Shown here in pieces: positions 51,738 to 60,843 of a DNA stretch of 64,000 bases; within the stretch, counting starts at the first letter, position 1, and each line of letters opens with the position of its first letter. The position numbers and the translations under genes were made by a program. The DNA is from CAZUZD01 sp964624465 (GTDB taxonomy: Bacteria; Planctomycetota; Planctomycetia; Isosphaerales; Isosphaeraceae). The notes below the pieces were generated by a model, which was given only the letters and a program-made list of their open reading frames with translations, was not told the origin of the DNA and ran no database searches. The stretch spans positions 1 to 64,000 of the forward strand of contig CAZUZD010000003.1 in assembly GCA_964624465.1 (NCBI GenBank). The letters run 5' to 3'.

Positions 51738-54737
51738 TCAGCGCGGCGGGCCGCTGCTCTGGAGGTAGCGGAAGAGGTCGCGGATGGCGGCGTCGGGCAG
51801 GGGGTCGAGGAGGCCCTCGGGCATGAGCGAGACGGGGGAGGGGGTCAGCTCGGCGATCTGGTCGCGGGGGAGCACGAGCTTCTGCTGGTTGGCGTCGAAC
51901 AGGGTCACGGTGGTATCCGACTCCTCGAGCACCAGGCCGTTCAGGACCCGGCCGTCGGTGGTGGCCAGGGTCTGGGGCTGATACTCCTTGCGGATCAACG
52001 CGCTGGGGTCGACGAGGCTCTCGAGCAGAAAGTCGAGGTTGCCGCGGTCGGCGCCGGTGAGGTCGGGTCCGATGGACTGGCCCTGGCCGAAGAGCTGGTG
52101 GCAGCCGGCGCAGGTCTTCTCGAAGACGGCCCGGCCGCGCTCGGCGGAGCCCTTGTCCCCCTCGGGCAGGATGCCGCGAATCTCGGCGACGCGCGTCAGA
52201 CGGGCGGCGCTGCTGGTGCCGACGAGCGGACCCCACGAGCGGGTGAGGCGGTCGTTGAGTCTCGCATCGCCGAACCGTGCGACCTGGCGGGCCTGGGTGG
52301 TCGAGACGGCCCGGGTCGGGATCGTGCCCGTGGCCAGGGCGGCGACGAGGCGGTCGGCCCAGGCGGGGCGCGTGATCAGGCGGTCGACCACGCGGGCCTG
52401 CAGGGCGGGGGAAAGGGTCGGATAGGCCGTGATCCAGGCGTCGGCCAGGGTGGGGTCGCTGTCGCTGCCGAGTGCTGCAATGGCCGCGGCCCGCAGCGAG
52501 TCAGGCTCCTCGGGCTGGCTGAAGAGGCGGAGCAGGGCGGCCCGGCCCTCGGTCCGGGGGATCTGGCCGAGCAGGGTCACCCAGCCGGCCCGCGCCTCGG
52601 CCGGTCGGCCGCGATCGGCGGCCCGCTCGACCGCGAGCGCGTAGCCGGCCGGATCGCCCAGCCTTGCGGCCACGCGAAGAGCGGCGTCCGTGCGCGGTTC
52701 GGCCCTGGCCAGCTCGGTGAGCGGCGTGCGGAGCGCCTCGGGAACCTCGGGCAGCGAGCGGCCCTCCAGACCCTGGTCGAGACCCCGCAGCACGGCATCA
52801 CGGGCCCCGGCCGAAGGGCTGCGTCCGATCAGTTCGGCGCACAGCGGCCAGGCGCCATCTGAGGCCGCGGCGCGGGCGAGCCGCTCCAGGAGGGTGCCTT
52901 GCACGATCGCCCGCGACGCCAGCTCGGGCGCGGTGAACCGGTCGATCACGGCGGCGGGCTCGGTGCGGGACGCGCGTTCGACGGCCCACCAGATTTGCAG
53001 GGGGATGAGCGGGTCCCTGGAGTCCTCATCCCGCGCAGCCAGCCGGGCGCAGAGGGCCAGGGCGTCGGGAGCCGGCCAGCGCTGGGCGCTGGCGGCGAGC
53101 TGGCTGCGGACGCCCGGATCGGGCTCGGCATCCGCGAGGCGGGCGAGCCGCTCGCGGAGCGGGGCGGGCAGGGGGGTGGGCTCGTCGCTCAGCAGTCGCA
53201 CGGCCCACTCGCGGACGCCGGCGACCGGGTGATCGAGCAGGCCGGTGAGCGTGGCCGCGTCGGTGCCGCCGCAGGCGTTCAGGGCCCAGAGGTCGCGCAG
53301 GGCGAGCGTCGGGTCGCGGTCGGCCGCCAGCAGCTCCCGCAGGCGTGGGATCACGGCCGGGTCCCGGCGCTCGGCCAGCACGCGACGGGCCGTGTCGGGC
53401 CACCAGGTGTTGCGGTGGGTGCGGAGGCCGACGAGGGCCTCGCTGGTGAGACCGGACAGGTCGAAGGAGGCGAGGGGCTTGGGCCCCTCGCCGTGGACGA
53501 TGCGGTAGATGCGGCCGTTGGACTTGTCCCAGGTGTCGCGGGGGTCGAGGTGGCTGGCGCGGCGGTCGTACCAGTCGACGACGCGGACGCAGCCATCGGG
53601 GCCGGTCAGCAGATCGATCGGACGGAACCAGCCGTCGTGGGCGTCGAGCAAGGTGCCGCCGTGGCGGCCCTGCACGGTCGAGCCCAGGTCGGTGAGCGGG
53701 TGCCAGTAGACGGTGTTCGAGAGCAGGTTCCCGCCGATCAGGGTGCCGTCGAACTCCTCCGGATAGGCCCCGCCGCGATACACGATCCCGCCGGGGGTGA
53801 CGTGACCGCCGTGCTTCGGCCCCTGGTAGGCGATGGCGTCGAAGTAGCCGTAACTGCGGGGGTTGTGCAGGGGTCCGTGCTTCGCGAACCCCTTCCAGGA
53901 GTTGCCGCCCTGGACCATGTGGAACACGATGAACCCGCCATTGCTGCTGCCGAAGGCGCGACCGCGCGCGTCGAAGTCGAGGCCCCAGGTGTTGCCTCCA
54001 CCCTCGGCGAAGAGCTCGAAGCGCCTCGAGGTCGGGTGATATCGCCAGATGCCTTGCTGGAACTCGATGCCCTGGATGCGGGCGGTGACCGTCGAGCCCT
54101 GGGCGCCGTAGAGCCAGCCGTCGGGGCCCCAGGCCAGCGAGTTCACGACGGCGTGGGCGTCCTGGAGGCCGAATCCGGAGAGCAGCACCTCGGGGTCGCC
54201 GTCGGGCACGTCGTCGCGGTTGCGGTCGGGGTAGAACAGCAGGTAGGGCGCCTGGGCCACGAACACGCCGCCGTGGCCGACGGCGAGGCCCGAGGCGAGG
54301 TTCAAGCCTTCGAGGAAGGTCGTCACCTTGTCGAGTCGGCCGTCGCCGTCGGTGTCTTCGAGGATCTTGATCCGGTCGGCCCCGCGCGGTCCGCGGGGGG
54401 GCGGCTCGGGGACGCGGTCGTACTCGGTGCGGAGGTACACGTCGACGGTCACCGGCTTGAGACCGGCGGGGACGGGGTACTGGAGGTACTCGATGACCCA
54501 GAGCCGCCCGCGCTCGTCGTAGCAGGCGGCCACCGGCTGCCGGATCTGGGGCTCGGAGGCCTCGAGCTCCACGCGGAACCCGGGCGGCAGGGTCATGCGG
54601 GCCACCGCCTCGGTGGGTGTGGAGCCGCCCGGGGGACCTGGCTCGCTCTGGGCTCGCGCCTCCAAGGTTCGACTGCCGAGAGCGAACAGCATCAGGGCCA
54701 GTCCGAGCGACCGGCGAATCGGCGCGAGCGGCGGCAT
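51738..54737 (-). CDS. PVC-type heme-binding dehydrogenase-like protein with CxxCH domain
   Basis: A 999-residue secreted protein with the same architecture as the one at 12.5-15.5 kb. It has a signal peptide (SLGLALMLFALGSRTLEARA), a propeller (CYDERGRLWVIEYLQYP, DGDGRLDKVTTFLEGLNLAS, VVNSLAWGPDGWLYGAQG, FDGTLIGGNLLSNTVYWH), HEAT-like repeats at about 440-830, and a C-terminal cytochrome c domain with CAGCH, GQSIGPDLTGADRG, LVDPSALIRKEYQ and SLMPEGLLDPL. It belongs to the planctomycete membrane-bound-dehydrogenase family thought to oxidise periplasmic substrates. ATG 54737 is chosen for the signal peptide and GAGGG 7 nt upstream. A divergent membrane-protein gene starts 161 bp away. Confidence 0.9.
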   Translation of the reverse strand: MPPLAPIRRSLGLALMLFALGSRTLEARAQSEPGPPGGSTPTEAVARMTLPPGFRVELEASEPQIRQPVAACYDERGRLWVIEYLQYPVPAGLKPVTVDVYLRTEYDRVPEPPPRGPRGADRIKILEDTDGDGRLDKVTTFLEGLNLASGLAVGHGGVFVAQAPYLLFYPDRNRDDVPDGDPEVLLSGFGLQDAHAVVNSLAWGPDGWLYGAQGSTVTARIQGIEFQQGIWRYHPTSRRFELFAEGGGNTWGLDFDARGRAFGSSNGGFIVFHMVQGGNSWKGFAKHGPLHNPRSYGYFDAIAYQGPKHGGHVTPGGIVYRGGAYPEEFDGTLIGGNLLSNTVYWHPLTDLGSTVQGRHGGTLLDAHDGWFRPIDLLTGPDGCVRVVDWYDRRASHLDPRDTWDKSNGRIYRIVHGEGPKPLASFDLSGLTSEALVGLRTHRNTWWPDTARRVLAERRDPAVIPRLRELLAADRDPTLALRDLWALNACGGTDAATLTGLLDHPVAGVREWAVRLLSDEPTPLPAPLRERLARLADAEPDPGVRSQLAASAQRWPAPDALALCARLAARDEDSRDPLIPLQIWWAVERASRTEPAAVIDRFTAPELASRAIVQGTLLERLARAAASDGAWPLCAELIGRSPSAGARDAVLRGLDQGLEGRSLPEVPEALRTPLTELARAEPRTDAALRVAARLGDPAGYALAVERAADRGRPAEARAGWVTLLGQIPRTEGRAALLRLFSQPEEPDSLRAAAIAALGSDSDPTLADAWITAYPTLSPALQARVVDRLITRPAWADRLVAALATGTIPTRAVSTTQARQVARFGDARLNDRLTRSWGPLVGTSSAARLTRVAEIRGILPEGDKGSAERGRAVFEKTCAGCHQLFGQGQSIGPDLTGADRGNLDFLLESLVDPSALIRKEYQPQTLATTDGRVLNGLVLEESDTTVTLFDANQQKLVLPRDQIAELTPSPVSLMPEGLLDPLPDAAIRDLFRYLQSSGPPR

Positions 54738-54898
54738 GGGAGAACCCTCGGCGGTCGCGGGGAGGGGGCGGGCGGCGGGGGGGCCGGTCGGGCTGCTCCG
54801 TTGTAACGCGCCCCCGGACCCGTTCCAATGACGGTCAGACGACAACCAAACGACTGCGACCCGGCCCAGAGCGGCCGGCGCCGGGAGCTGGCCTCGCC

Positions 54899-55570
54899 AT
54901 GAGTACGACGGCATCGAGAGAGGCGCGCGAGCCGGGTCTGGCCCCGGACTGGACGTACATGTACGCCTTCGGGTTGCCGGCCGGGAGCGTGCGGGCCCTG
55001 CTGACGCTGGCGCTGCTGGGCTCGGCCGGGGCGATCGCCGCGCTGAGGCCCGACCTGCCGCTGCCCGACTACCTCCGCGACCTGCTGTTCCTGATCCTCG
55101 GCCACTACTTCGCGCTCCGCCGCGGCCACAGCGAGCCGCAGGCGTCGGGCCCGCCGCCGCTGTTCCTGCCCAGGGGCACGGTCCGCGTCCTGATCACGCT
55201 CGGCTACGTCGCTGTGGCCGTGCTCCTGGTCCGCCAGGCGCAGAATCATGCGATGAACCCGATCCGGACGCCGGCGTTCTACACCATGCTGCTCGTCGGC
55301 GGCTTCCTCCTGGGCGTGGTGACGAGCAAGCTCTCGTCCTGGCTGGCCGAGCGCGGCCGCCGGCCCCGCCGGATCTTCATCGACCTCCGCGCCACGATCG
55401 CCCTGCTGGCCGCGGCCATCCTGCTGCTCCTGGCCTGGAACTACGTCTACGCCTTCCTGCCCCCGCCGCGCGATATGCCGCTGGGCCGGGTGCGGACGCA
55501 ACTCGCCGAGAAGGGCGTCGAGTTCGTGCTGAGCGCCGTCATCGGATTCTATTTCGGCGCCCGTTCCTGA
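54899..55570 (+). CDS. Membrane protein of unknown function
   Basis: A 223-residue integral membrane protein with about five helices: GSVRALLTLALLGSAGAIAAL, YLRDLLFLILGHYFAL, RVLITLGYVAVAVLLVRQ, FYTMLLVGGFLLGVVTSKL, ATIALLAAAILLLLAWNYVY, and a final VEFVLSAVIGFYFGARS. The first and third helices share a G[ST]VR.L[LI]TL motif, which suggests an internal repeat. No named family is recognised. It is followed after 22 bp by a secreted-protein gene on the same strand, probably co-transcribed. Confidence 0.75.
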   Translation: MSTTASREAREPGLAPDWTYMYAFGLPAGSVRALLTLALLGSAGAIAALRPDLPLPDYLRDLLFLILGHYFALRRGHSEPQASGPPPLFLPRGTVRVLITLGYVAVAVLLVRQAQNHAMNPIRTPAFYTMLLVGGFLLGVVTSKLSSWLAERGRRPRRIFIDLRATIALLAAAILLLLAWNYVYAFLPPPRDMPLGRVRTQLAEKGVEFVLSAVIGFYFGARS

Positions 55571-55592
55571 TCGCCTGTACCGCGAGGACGCG

Positions 55593-57497
55593 ATGATCGC
55601 CACCACCTTCGCCGTCGCGCTGCTGTTGACCGCCCAGGGGCCACCGCAGGCGGCGGCGGTGATCCGGCCGTTCGAGATCCGGGTGGTCGACGAGCAGACC
55701 GGCCGGGGCGTCCCCTTGGTCGAGCTCCGGACCACCAACGAGCAGCGATTTCTCACCGACAGCCAGGGCGTGGTCGCCTTCGCCGAGCCCGGCCTGATGG
55801 GCCAGCCGGTTTTCTTCACCGTCCGGTCGCACGGCTACGAGTTCCCGAAGGACGGCTTCGGCATCGCTGGCCGCGCGCTCGACGTCGTGGAAGGCGGCCG
55901 GGCCGAGCTCAAGGTCCGGCGGGTCAACGTGGCCGAGCGGCTGTACCGGATCACCGGCGGCGGGATCTACCGCGACAGCGTCCTGCTCGGCCGGCCGACG
56001 CCGATCGAGCAGCCGCTGCTCAATGCCCAGGTGCTCGGTCAGGACAGCGTGCAGATGGCCATCCTGGGCGGCACGCTCCGCTGGTTCTGGGGCGATACCA
56101 ACCGGCCGCGCTACCCCCTGGGCAACTTCCACATGCCGGGCGCCGTCTCGGCGCTTCCCGGCCGGGGCGGGCTCGACCCCGACCTGGGGGTCAACCTCAC
56201 CTACTTCACCGACACCGACGGTTTTGCCAGGCCGACCTGTCAGATGCCGGGCGACGGTCCGACCTGGATGAGCGGTCTGGCCGTGCTCCGCGACCCGACT
56301 GACGGTCGCGAGCGGATGTTCGGCTCGTACAGCAAGATTCGCAACATGCTGGAGGCGTACGAGCGCGGGCTGGTCGAGTGGGATGAGGCGGCCGCCACCT
56401 TCCGGCAGATCAAGACGATCCCGCTGGACGCCGTCGCCTGGCCCGACGGCCACCCGTTCGTGCACGACGCCGGCGATGGCGCGTACCTGTACTTCGGGAA
56501 CCCGTACCCGCTCGTCCGCGTGCCGGCCCGGCCCGAGGCGTACGTCGATCTGTCACAGTACGAGAGCTTCACCTGCCTGCTCGAGGGCAGCCGCCTCGAT
56601 GCGCCCCGGATCGACTGGCACCCCGACGGCCGCGCACGCTACGCCTGGCGGAAGGCTGCCCCGGCGCTCGGGCCGGGCGACCAGGCGAAGCTCGTCAAGT
56701 CGGGAACGCTCCAGGAGAGCGAGGGCCTGCTACCCCTGCGGGACATCCTGACGGGAAAGGCCGTCGCGGCGCACTCGGGCTCGGTGGCCTGGAATCCGTA
56801 CCGGAATCGCTGGGGGCTGATCGCTGTCGAGCTGGGTGGCAGCACCTCGCTGCTCGGCGAGGTCTGGTACGCCGAGGCCGACACGCCGGTGGGCCCGTGG
56901 GTGTACGCCCGCAAGGTCGTCACCCACGATCGCTACAGCTTCTACAATCCCAGGCAACACCCGTATTTCGCGCAGGACGACGGTCGCCGCATCTACTTCG
57001 AGGGCACCTACACCAGCACCTTCTCGGGCAACCCCGACCCGACGCCGCGGTACGACTACAACCAGATCATGTACCGGCTGGACCTGGACGACGACCGGGT
57101 TCGCCTGCCGGTCGCCGTGTACGACCGCTCGGGGCGCGGGGAGCCCGAGGGGCTGGTGGCCGAGGCGAAGTCCGCCGGAGCCCCGATCGCCTTCTTCGCG
57201 CTCGATCGGCCGGCCCCGGGGACGATCCCCGTCGTTCGCACGACGGCGGGCCTGGTCACCGGCGGTGCCGTCCCGGACGCCCCCAGGTTCCACATCCTGC
57301 CTGCCGACGGCGAGGATTCTCCGCTGACCACGCCGCTCTGGGAGTACGTCGGCTCTGACGGCGCGCGTCGATACGCGGTCGAACCGGATCGGGACTGGGC
57401 CGGGTTCGCTCGCAGCGACCGCCCGCTGGGTCGGGTCTGGCGCGATCCGTGGCGGGGGCGGTCGCCGCTGACCGCGGCCCGCGACGGCGCGCCCTGA
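55593..57497 (+). CDS. Secreted protein, probable glycoside-hydrolase-like propeller
   Basis: A 634-residue exported protein. A signal peptide (IATTFAVALLLTAQGPPQAAA) is followed by an N-terminal ~90-residue carboxypeptidase-regulatory-like beta domain (FEIRVVDEQTGRGVPLVELRT, FFTVRSHGYEFP). The rest looks like a five-bladed propeller of the kind found in glycoside hydrolase families 43/32/130: RWFWGDTNRPRYPLGNFHM, YLYFGNPYPLVRVPA, GSVAWNPYRNRWGLIAVELGG, LLGEVWYAEADTPVGPWVYA and FYNPRQHPYFAQDDGRRIYF. Asp and Glu residues are available, but a catalytic set cannot be fixed by eye. It may act on polysaccharide. It ends 147 bp before an HtrA-like gene with its own promoter. Confidence 0.72.
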   Translation: MIATTFAVALLLTAQGPPQAAAVIRPFEIRVVDEQTGRGVPLVELRTTNEQRFLTDSQGVVAFAEPGLMGQPVFFTVRSHGYEFPKDGFGIAGRALDVVEGGRAELKVRRVNVAERLYRITGGGIYRDSVLLGRPTPIEQPLLNAQVLGQDSVQMAILGGTLRWFWGDTNRPRYPLGNFHMPGAVSALPGRGGLDPDLGVNLTYFTDTDGFARPTCQMPGDGPTWMSGLAVLRDPTDGRERMFGSYSKIRNMLEAYERGLVEWDEAAATFRQIKTIPLDAVAWPDGHPFVHDAGDGAYLYFGNPYPLVRVPARPEAYVDLSQYESFTCLLEGSRLDAPRIDWHPDGRARYAWRKAAPALGPGDQAKLVKSGTLQESEGLLPLRDILTGKAVAAHSGSVAWNPYRNRWGLIAVELGGSTSLLGEVWYAEADTPVGPWVYARKVVTHDRYSFYNPRQHPYFAQDDGRRIYFEGTYTSTFSGNPDPTPRYDYNQIMYRLDLDDDRVRLPVAVYDRSGRGEPEGLVAEAKSAGAPIAFFALDRPAPGTIPVVRTTAGLVTGGAVPDAPRFHILPADGEDSPLTTPLWEYVGSDGARRYAVEPDRDWAGFARSDRPLGRVWRDPWRGRSPLTAARDGAP

Positions 57498-57529
57498 GTG
57501 CCGGCCGCCGCCGGGGGCCTGGGCTCGGA

Positions 57530-57559
57530 TTGCCAGCGGTGGCCGCGTGCCACTAGAAT
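57530..57559 (+). promoter_or_regulatory. Promoter of the HtrA-like protease gene
   Basis: TTGCCA (57530-57535), 18 nt, TAGAAT (57554-57559); both hexamers match consensus at five of six positions. Transcription would start near 57566, which supports ATG 57645 rather than an upstream start. Confidence 0.65.
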
Positions 57560-57644
57560 GCCAGGAGTGATGGAGTCACCCGCTCACGGCCTGCCCGACC
57601 TTGGGCAGGGCCGGCTCCGCCCCCTAGGACGAAAGGCGTTGAGT

Positions 57645-58661
57645 ATGCCGCCGTGTGTCTCCGGCCTCGGCCTGGCGCTGGTCGCGACCCTGCTCGGGGC
57701 CCCAGCCGCCCTGGCCGCCGACGGGCTCGAGGTCATCGTTCTCAAGGACGGTCAGCAGGTCATCGGCGAGGTCCTCTCCGAGAAGCCGGGCGCCCTGTTC
57801 GTCGATCTCGGCTTCGACGTCCTCAAGATCCCCCGCGACCAGGTCTCCGAGCGCCGCAAGCCCGACGAGGCGCCTGCGCCCGTCGCCCGCGATCGTGTGC
57901 CCGCCGACGTCGACCCCTCGGGGTTCTACAAGTCGGCCGACCTCAAGTCCCGGCCCGTGAAGGACCTCGTCCGCGAGTACGGCGAGGGGGTCGTGCTCAT
58001 CGAGACGCCCGGTGGCACCGGCTCGGGCTTCGTGGTCAACGAGGACGGCTACGTCGTCACCAACAACCACGTCATCGAGGGGGAGACCCGCGTCTCCGTG
58101 GTCCTGTTCCAGCAGACCGAATCGGGCCTGGAGCGCAAGCGGATCGAGGACGTCGAGATCGTCGCCCTCAACCCCTTCGTCGACCTCGCCCTGCTCAAAA
58201 TGCCGACCAAGGGCCTCAAGCTCAAGCCGGTCTACCTGGGCGGCCTCGACGACCTGAACGCCGGTGACGGCGCCTTCGCCGTGGGCAACCCGCTCGGCCT
58301 GGAGCGGAGCGTCTCGCAGGGGATCATCAGCACCCTGAACCGCAACTTCGAGGGCCTGATCTACCTGCAGACCGATGCGGCGATCAACCCGGGCAACTCG
58401 GGCGGCCCGCTGTTCAACCTCAAGGGCGAGGTGGTCGGCGTCACGAACATGGGGTTCCGCGGCACCGACAACCTCGGGTTCGCGATCCCGATCAACTACG
58501 TCAAGGACTTCCTCCGCAACCGGGTGGCGTTCGCCTACGACAAGGACAACCCGAACACCGGTTTCCGCTACCTGGAGCCGCCCCGCCGCCGCCGCGCCGA
58601 CAAGCCTCCGATCGCCGCCGCGCCGTCCGCCGGCGCCGCGACCTCGGGCGGGACGCGCTGA
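57645..58661 (+). CDS. S1C trypsin-like serine protease (HtrA/DegP-like, no PDZ)
   Basis: A 338-residue exported serine protease. The signal peptide is VSGLGLALVATLLGAPAALA with an AxA site. A short ~75-residue beta N-domain (EVIVLKDGQQVIGEVLSEKPG) precedes the protease fold with the full triad: His142 in VVTNNHVIEGE, Asp180 in NPFVDLALLKM and Ser252 in AAINPGNSGGPLF. The C-terminus is an Arg/Pro/Ala-rich tail (EPPRRRRADKPP) and lacks the PDZ domain of DegP and HtrA. It probably digests or cuts envelope proteins. ATG 57645 follows AAAGG at 8 nt. Confidence 0.92.
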   Translation: MPPCVSGLGLALVATLLGAPAALAADGLEVIVLKDGQQVIGEVLSEKPGALFVDLGFDVLKIPRDQVSERRKPDEAPAPVARDRVPADVDPSGFYKSADLKSRPVKDLVREYGEGVVLIETPGGTGSGFVVNEDGYVVTNNHVIEGETRVSVVLFQQTESGLERKRIEDVEIVALNPFVDLALLKMPTKGLKLKPVYLGGLDDLNAGDGAFAVGNPLGLERSVSQGIISTLNRNFEGLIYLQTDAAINPGNSGGPLFNLKGEVVGVTNMGFRGTDNLGFAIPINYVKDFLRNRVAFAYDKDNPNTGFRYLEPPRRRRADKPPIAAAPSAGAATSGGTR

Positions 58662-58902
58662 GCGCGGCCGTCCCGCTCGAGTCGCCACAATCTTCCACCG
58701 CGGCCGGCGAATCCACTCCGCCGGGGTGGCGGACCCACGCGAGCCCGCTCACACCCTGCACCGGCGCCGGGGCGACCCGCCCTCGAGCCGGATCTGAACA
58801 CTCGTGCGACCGTTGACCGAGTCGATCCGGTCGGGTCCGAAGGCCCGATCGGTCCGCATCCCCTGAATGATCCTGCCAGCTGTTGGACCGGGAGTGGTTT
58901 CC

Positions 58903-60633
58903 ATGCGTACGACGATCCGGGCCGTGGCCCGCACCCTGGGCCTCGCCGCGGCCCTGCTGGCCCCCGGGCTGGCCCACGCCCAGGCGCCCTTCGAGAAGGC
59001 GCTGCCGGGTTCGGCCTTCGCCCTGGTGAAGGTCGAGAACATGACGAAGCTCCGCGAGGGCTTCGCCGGCAGCCAGATGGGCCAGCTCCTGGCCGATCCG
59101 GCCATGCAGCCGATGATCGCTCGCATCCGTGAGCTGACGTCCGAGCAGGGCGAGAAGCTCAAGCAGGCCCTCGGCGTCACGCTCCAGGAGCTGCTGCAAC
59201 TGCCCCAGGGTCAGGTGGCCGCTGCCCTGGTGGCCCGCGACGACGAGAAGACGCCGGTGGCCCTGCTGGTCACGGCCGACGCCGGCGACAACGCGGCCAC
59301 CATGGACGAGGTGATGACCCGCCTGAACGCCAACGCCGAGCAGGCGGGCGCCAAGGTCGGCACCGAGGAGTTCCGGGGCGTCACCCTGCACATCATCCGC
59401 CAGGGAGACGAGGCCCCGCCGCTGGTCTGGGGCAAGCAGGAGTCACGCTTCTACGTCGCCACCGACGTCGAGGCCCTCAAGGACCTGCTGACCAACAGCG
59501 CCGGCCGCGAGGGCGCCCTGGCCGAGGACGACAACTTCACGGCCGCCGTCGCCAAGGTCGGTGCCGACTCGCAGATGCTCGCCTTCGTCGACCTGAACAA
59601 GGCCCGGGACCTGGCCATCAAGGCGTCGCCGGAGTCGGGCCAGCAGCTCAACGCCCAGCTCGAGTTGCTCGGCCTGAACAACCTCAAGGCCGTCAGCTTC
59701 GGCACCGGCTACGACATCGGCGAGTTCGACTCGCTGTCGCGGGTGTTCGTCTACGCCCCCGGCCAGTCGCAGGGCCTGCTCAAGCTCCTGCAGATGCCGA
59801 GCGTGAACCTGCGGCCCCAGCCCTGGGTGCCGGCGGGCGTCGCCAGCTACCAGAGCCTCTCGTGGGACCTCGACGCGGCCTGGACCGGCCTGACCGAGCT
59901 GTTCGACCAGGTCGCCCCCGGCGTGCTCGACCAGGTCCAGAAGGGCCTCGGCGGCCCCGATGGCCAGGGCCTCGACCTCCAGAAGGACCTCTTCGGCCCC
60001 CTGGGCGACCGGATCACGATCATCTCCGACTTCAAGAAGCCGGTCACCGAGAAGAACCAGCGCATGCTGCTGGGCATCGCCCTCGACGACGCCAAGGCCT
60101 TCCAGAACTCGCTGAACAAGCTCTTCGACCTCGCCAAGGCCAGCCCCGACAAGCGCACCTTCCAGGGTACGACCGTCTACGACTTCCCGATCCCCGGCGA
60201 GTTCGCCGAGTCCAGCGGCTTCAACGGCCCGATCAGCCTGGCCATCGCCCAGGACCACCTGTTCGTCGCCAGCGAGCCGTCGATCCTCGAGCAGGTCCTC
60301 CGCCCCGGCGGCCCCGGCCTGGCCGAGAACCCCGACTTCCTCAAGGTCGAGCCGCTGTACCCCGCCGCCTCCAGCACCCTGACCTACCAGAAGCCCGAGG
60401 AGCAGGCCCGGCTCGCCTACGACATGGTCAAGAACGGCCAGTTCGCCCAGGCGCTCCAGCAGGCCACGGCGGGCTCCGAGAATGCCCCCGACTTCGCCAA
60501 GCTCATCGACCCCAAGCTCCTGCCCGAGTTCGAGGTCGTCGAGAAGTACCTCGCCCCCGGCGGTGGCTTCGGCGTGATGACCCCCGAGGGCGCCCTGTTT
60601 ACGCAGTTTACGACCAGGAAGGCCCGGCCCTGA
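58903..60633 (+). CDS. Secreted DUF3352-like protein
   Basis: A 576-residue exported protein. The signal peptide is RTLGLAAALLAPGLAHAQ. The body shows the DUF3352-type pattern: ALPGSAFALVKVENMTKLREG near the N-terminus (self-similar Leu-rich helices), VWGKQESRFYVATDVEALKDLL, GADSQMLAFVDLNKARDLA and LFVASEPSILEQVLRPGGPG, typical of large planctomycete exported proteins of unknown role. ATG 58903 (GGGAG upstream) is preferred to 58867 because it begins the signal peptide. A perfect 8-bp hairpin follows. The 241-bp gap before it shows no good promoter. Confidence 0.75.
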   Translation: MRTTIRAVARTLGLAAALLAPGLAHAQAPFEKALPGSAFALVKVENMTKLREGFAGSQMGQLLADPAMQPMIARIRELTSEQGEKLKQALGVTLQELLQLPQGQVAAALVARDDEKTPVALLVTADAGDNAATMDEVMTRLNANAEQAGAKVGTEEFRGVTLHIIRQGDEAPPLVWGKQESRFYVATDVEALKDLLTNSAGREGALAEDDNFTAAVAKVGADSQMLAFVDLNKARDLAIKASPESGQQLNAQLELLGLNNLKAVSFGTGYDIGEFDSLSRVFVYAPGQSQGLLKLLQMPSVNLRPQPWVPAGVASYQSLSWDLDAAWTGLTELFDQVAPGVLDQVQKGLGGPDGQGLDLQKDLFGPLGDRITIISDFKKPVTEKNQRMLLGIALDDAKAFQNSLNKLFDLAKASPDKRTFQGTTVYDFPIPGEFAESSGFNGPISLAIAQDHLFVASEPSILEQVLRPGGPGLAENPDFLKVEPLYPAASSTLTYQKPEEQARLAYDMVKNGQFAQALQQATAGSENAPDFAKLIDPKLLPEFEVVEKYLAPGGGFGVMTPEGALFTQFTTRKARP

Positions 60634-60644
60634 GCCAGGGTGTA

Positions 60645-60664
60645 GGTCCGGGGCCTCCCGGACC
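60645..60664 (+). terminator. Terminator hairpin after the DUF3352-like gene
   Basis: GGTCCGGG (60645-60652) and its complement (60657-60664) with loop GCCT, a perfect 8-bp stem 12 bp after the stop. No T tract. Confidence 0.6.
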
Positions 60665-60843
60665 GTTGGCGGACCTCACGACGGCGGCGGGCCCCGGCAG
60701 CGGGACCCGTCGCCGTCGCTGTTCCAGGCAGGTTCGGTTCAAGCCCGAGCACCGTCAAGTCCGATACCACCTGTCATCCTGGTCCACGCGCCGTCATCGA
60801 CGGCCGGCGGGATCTGGGGCCTTGTGGTCTGCGGAGGTGGCGG

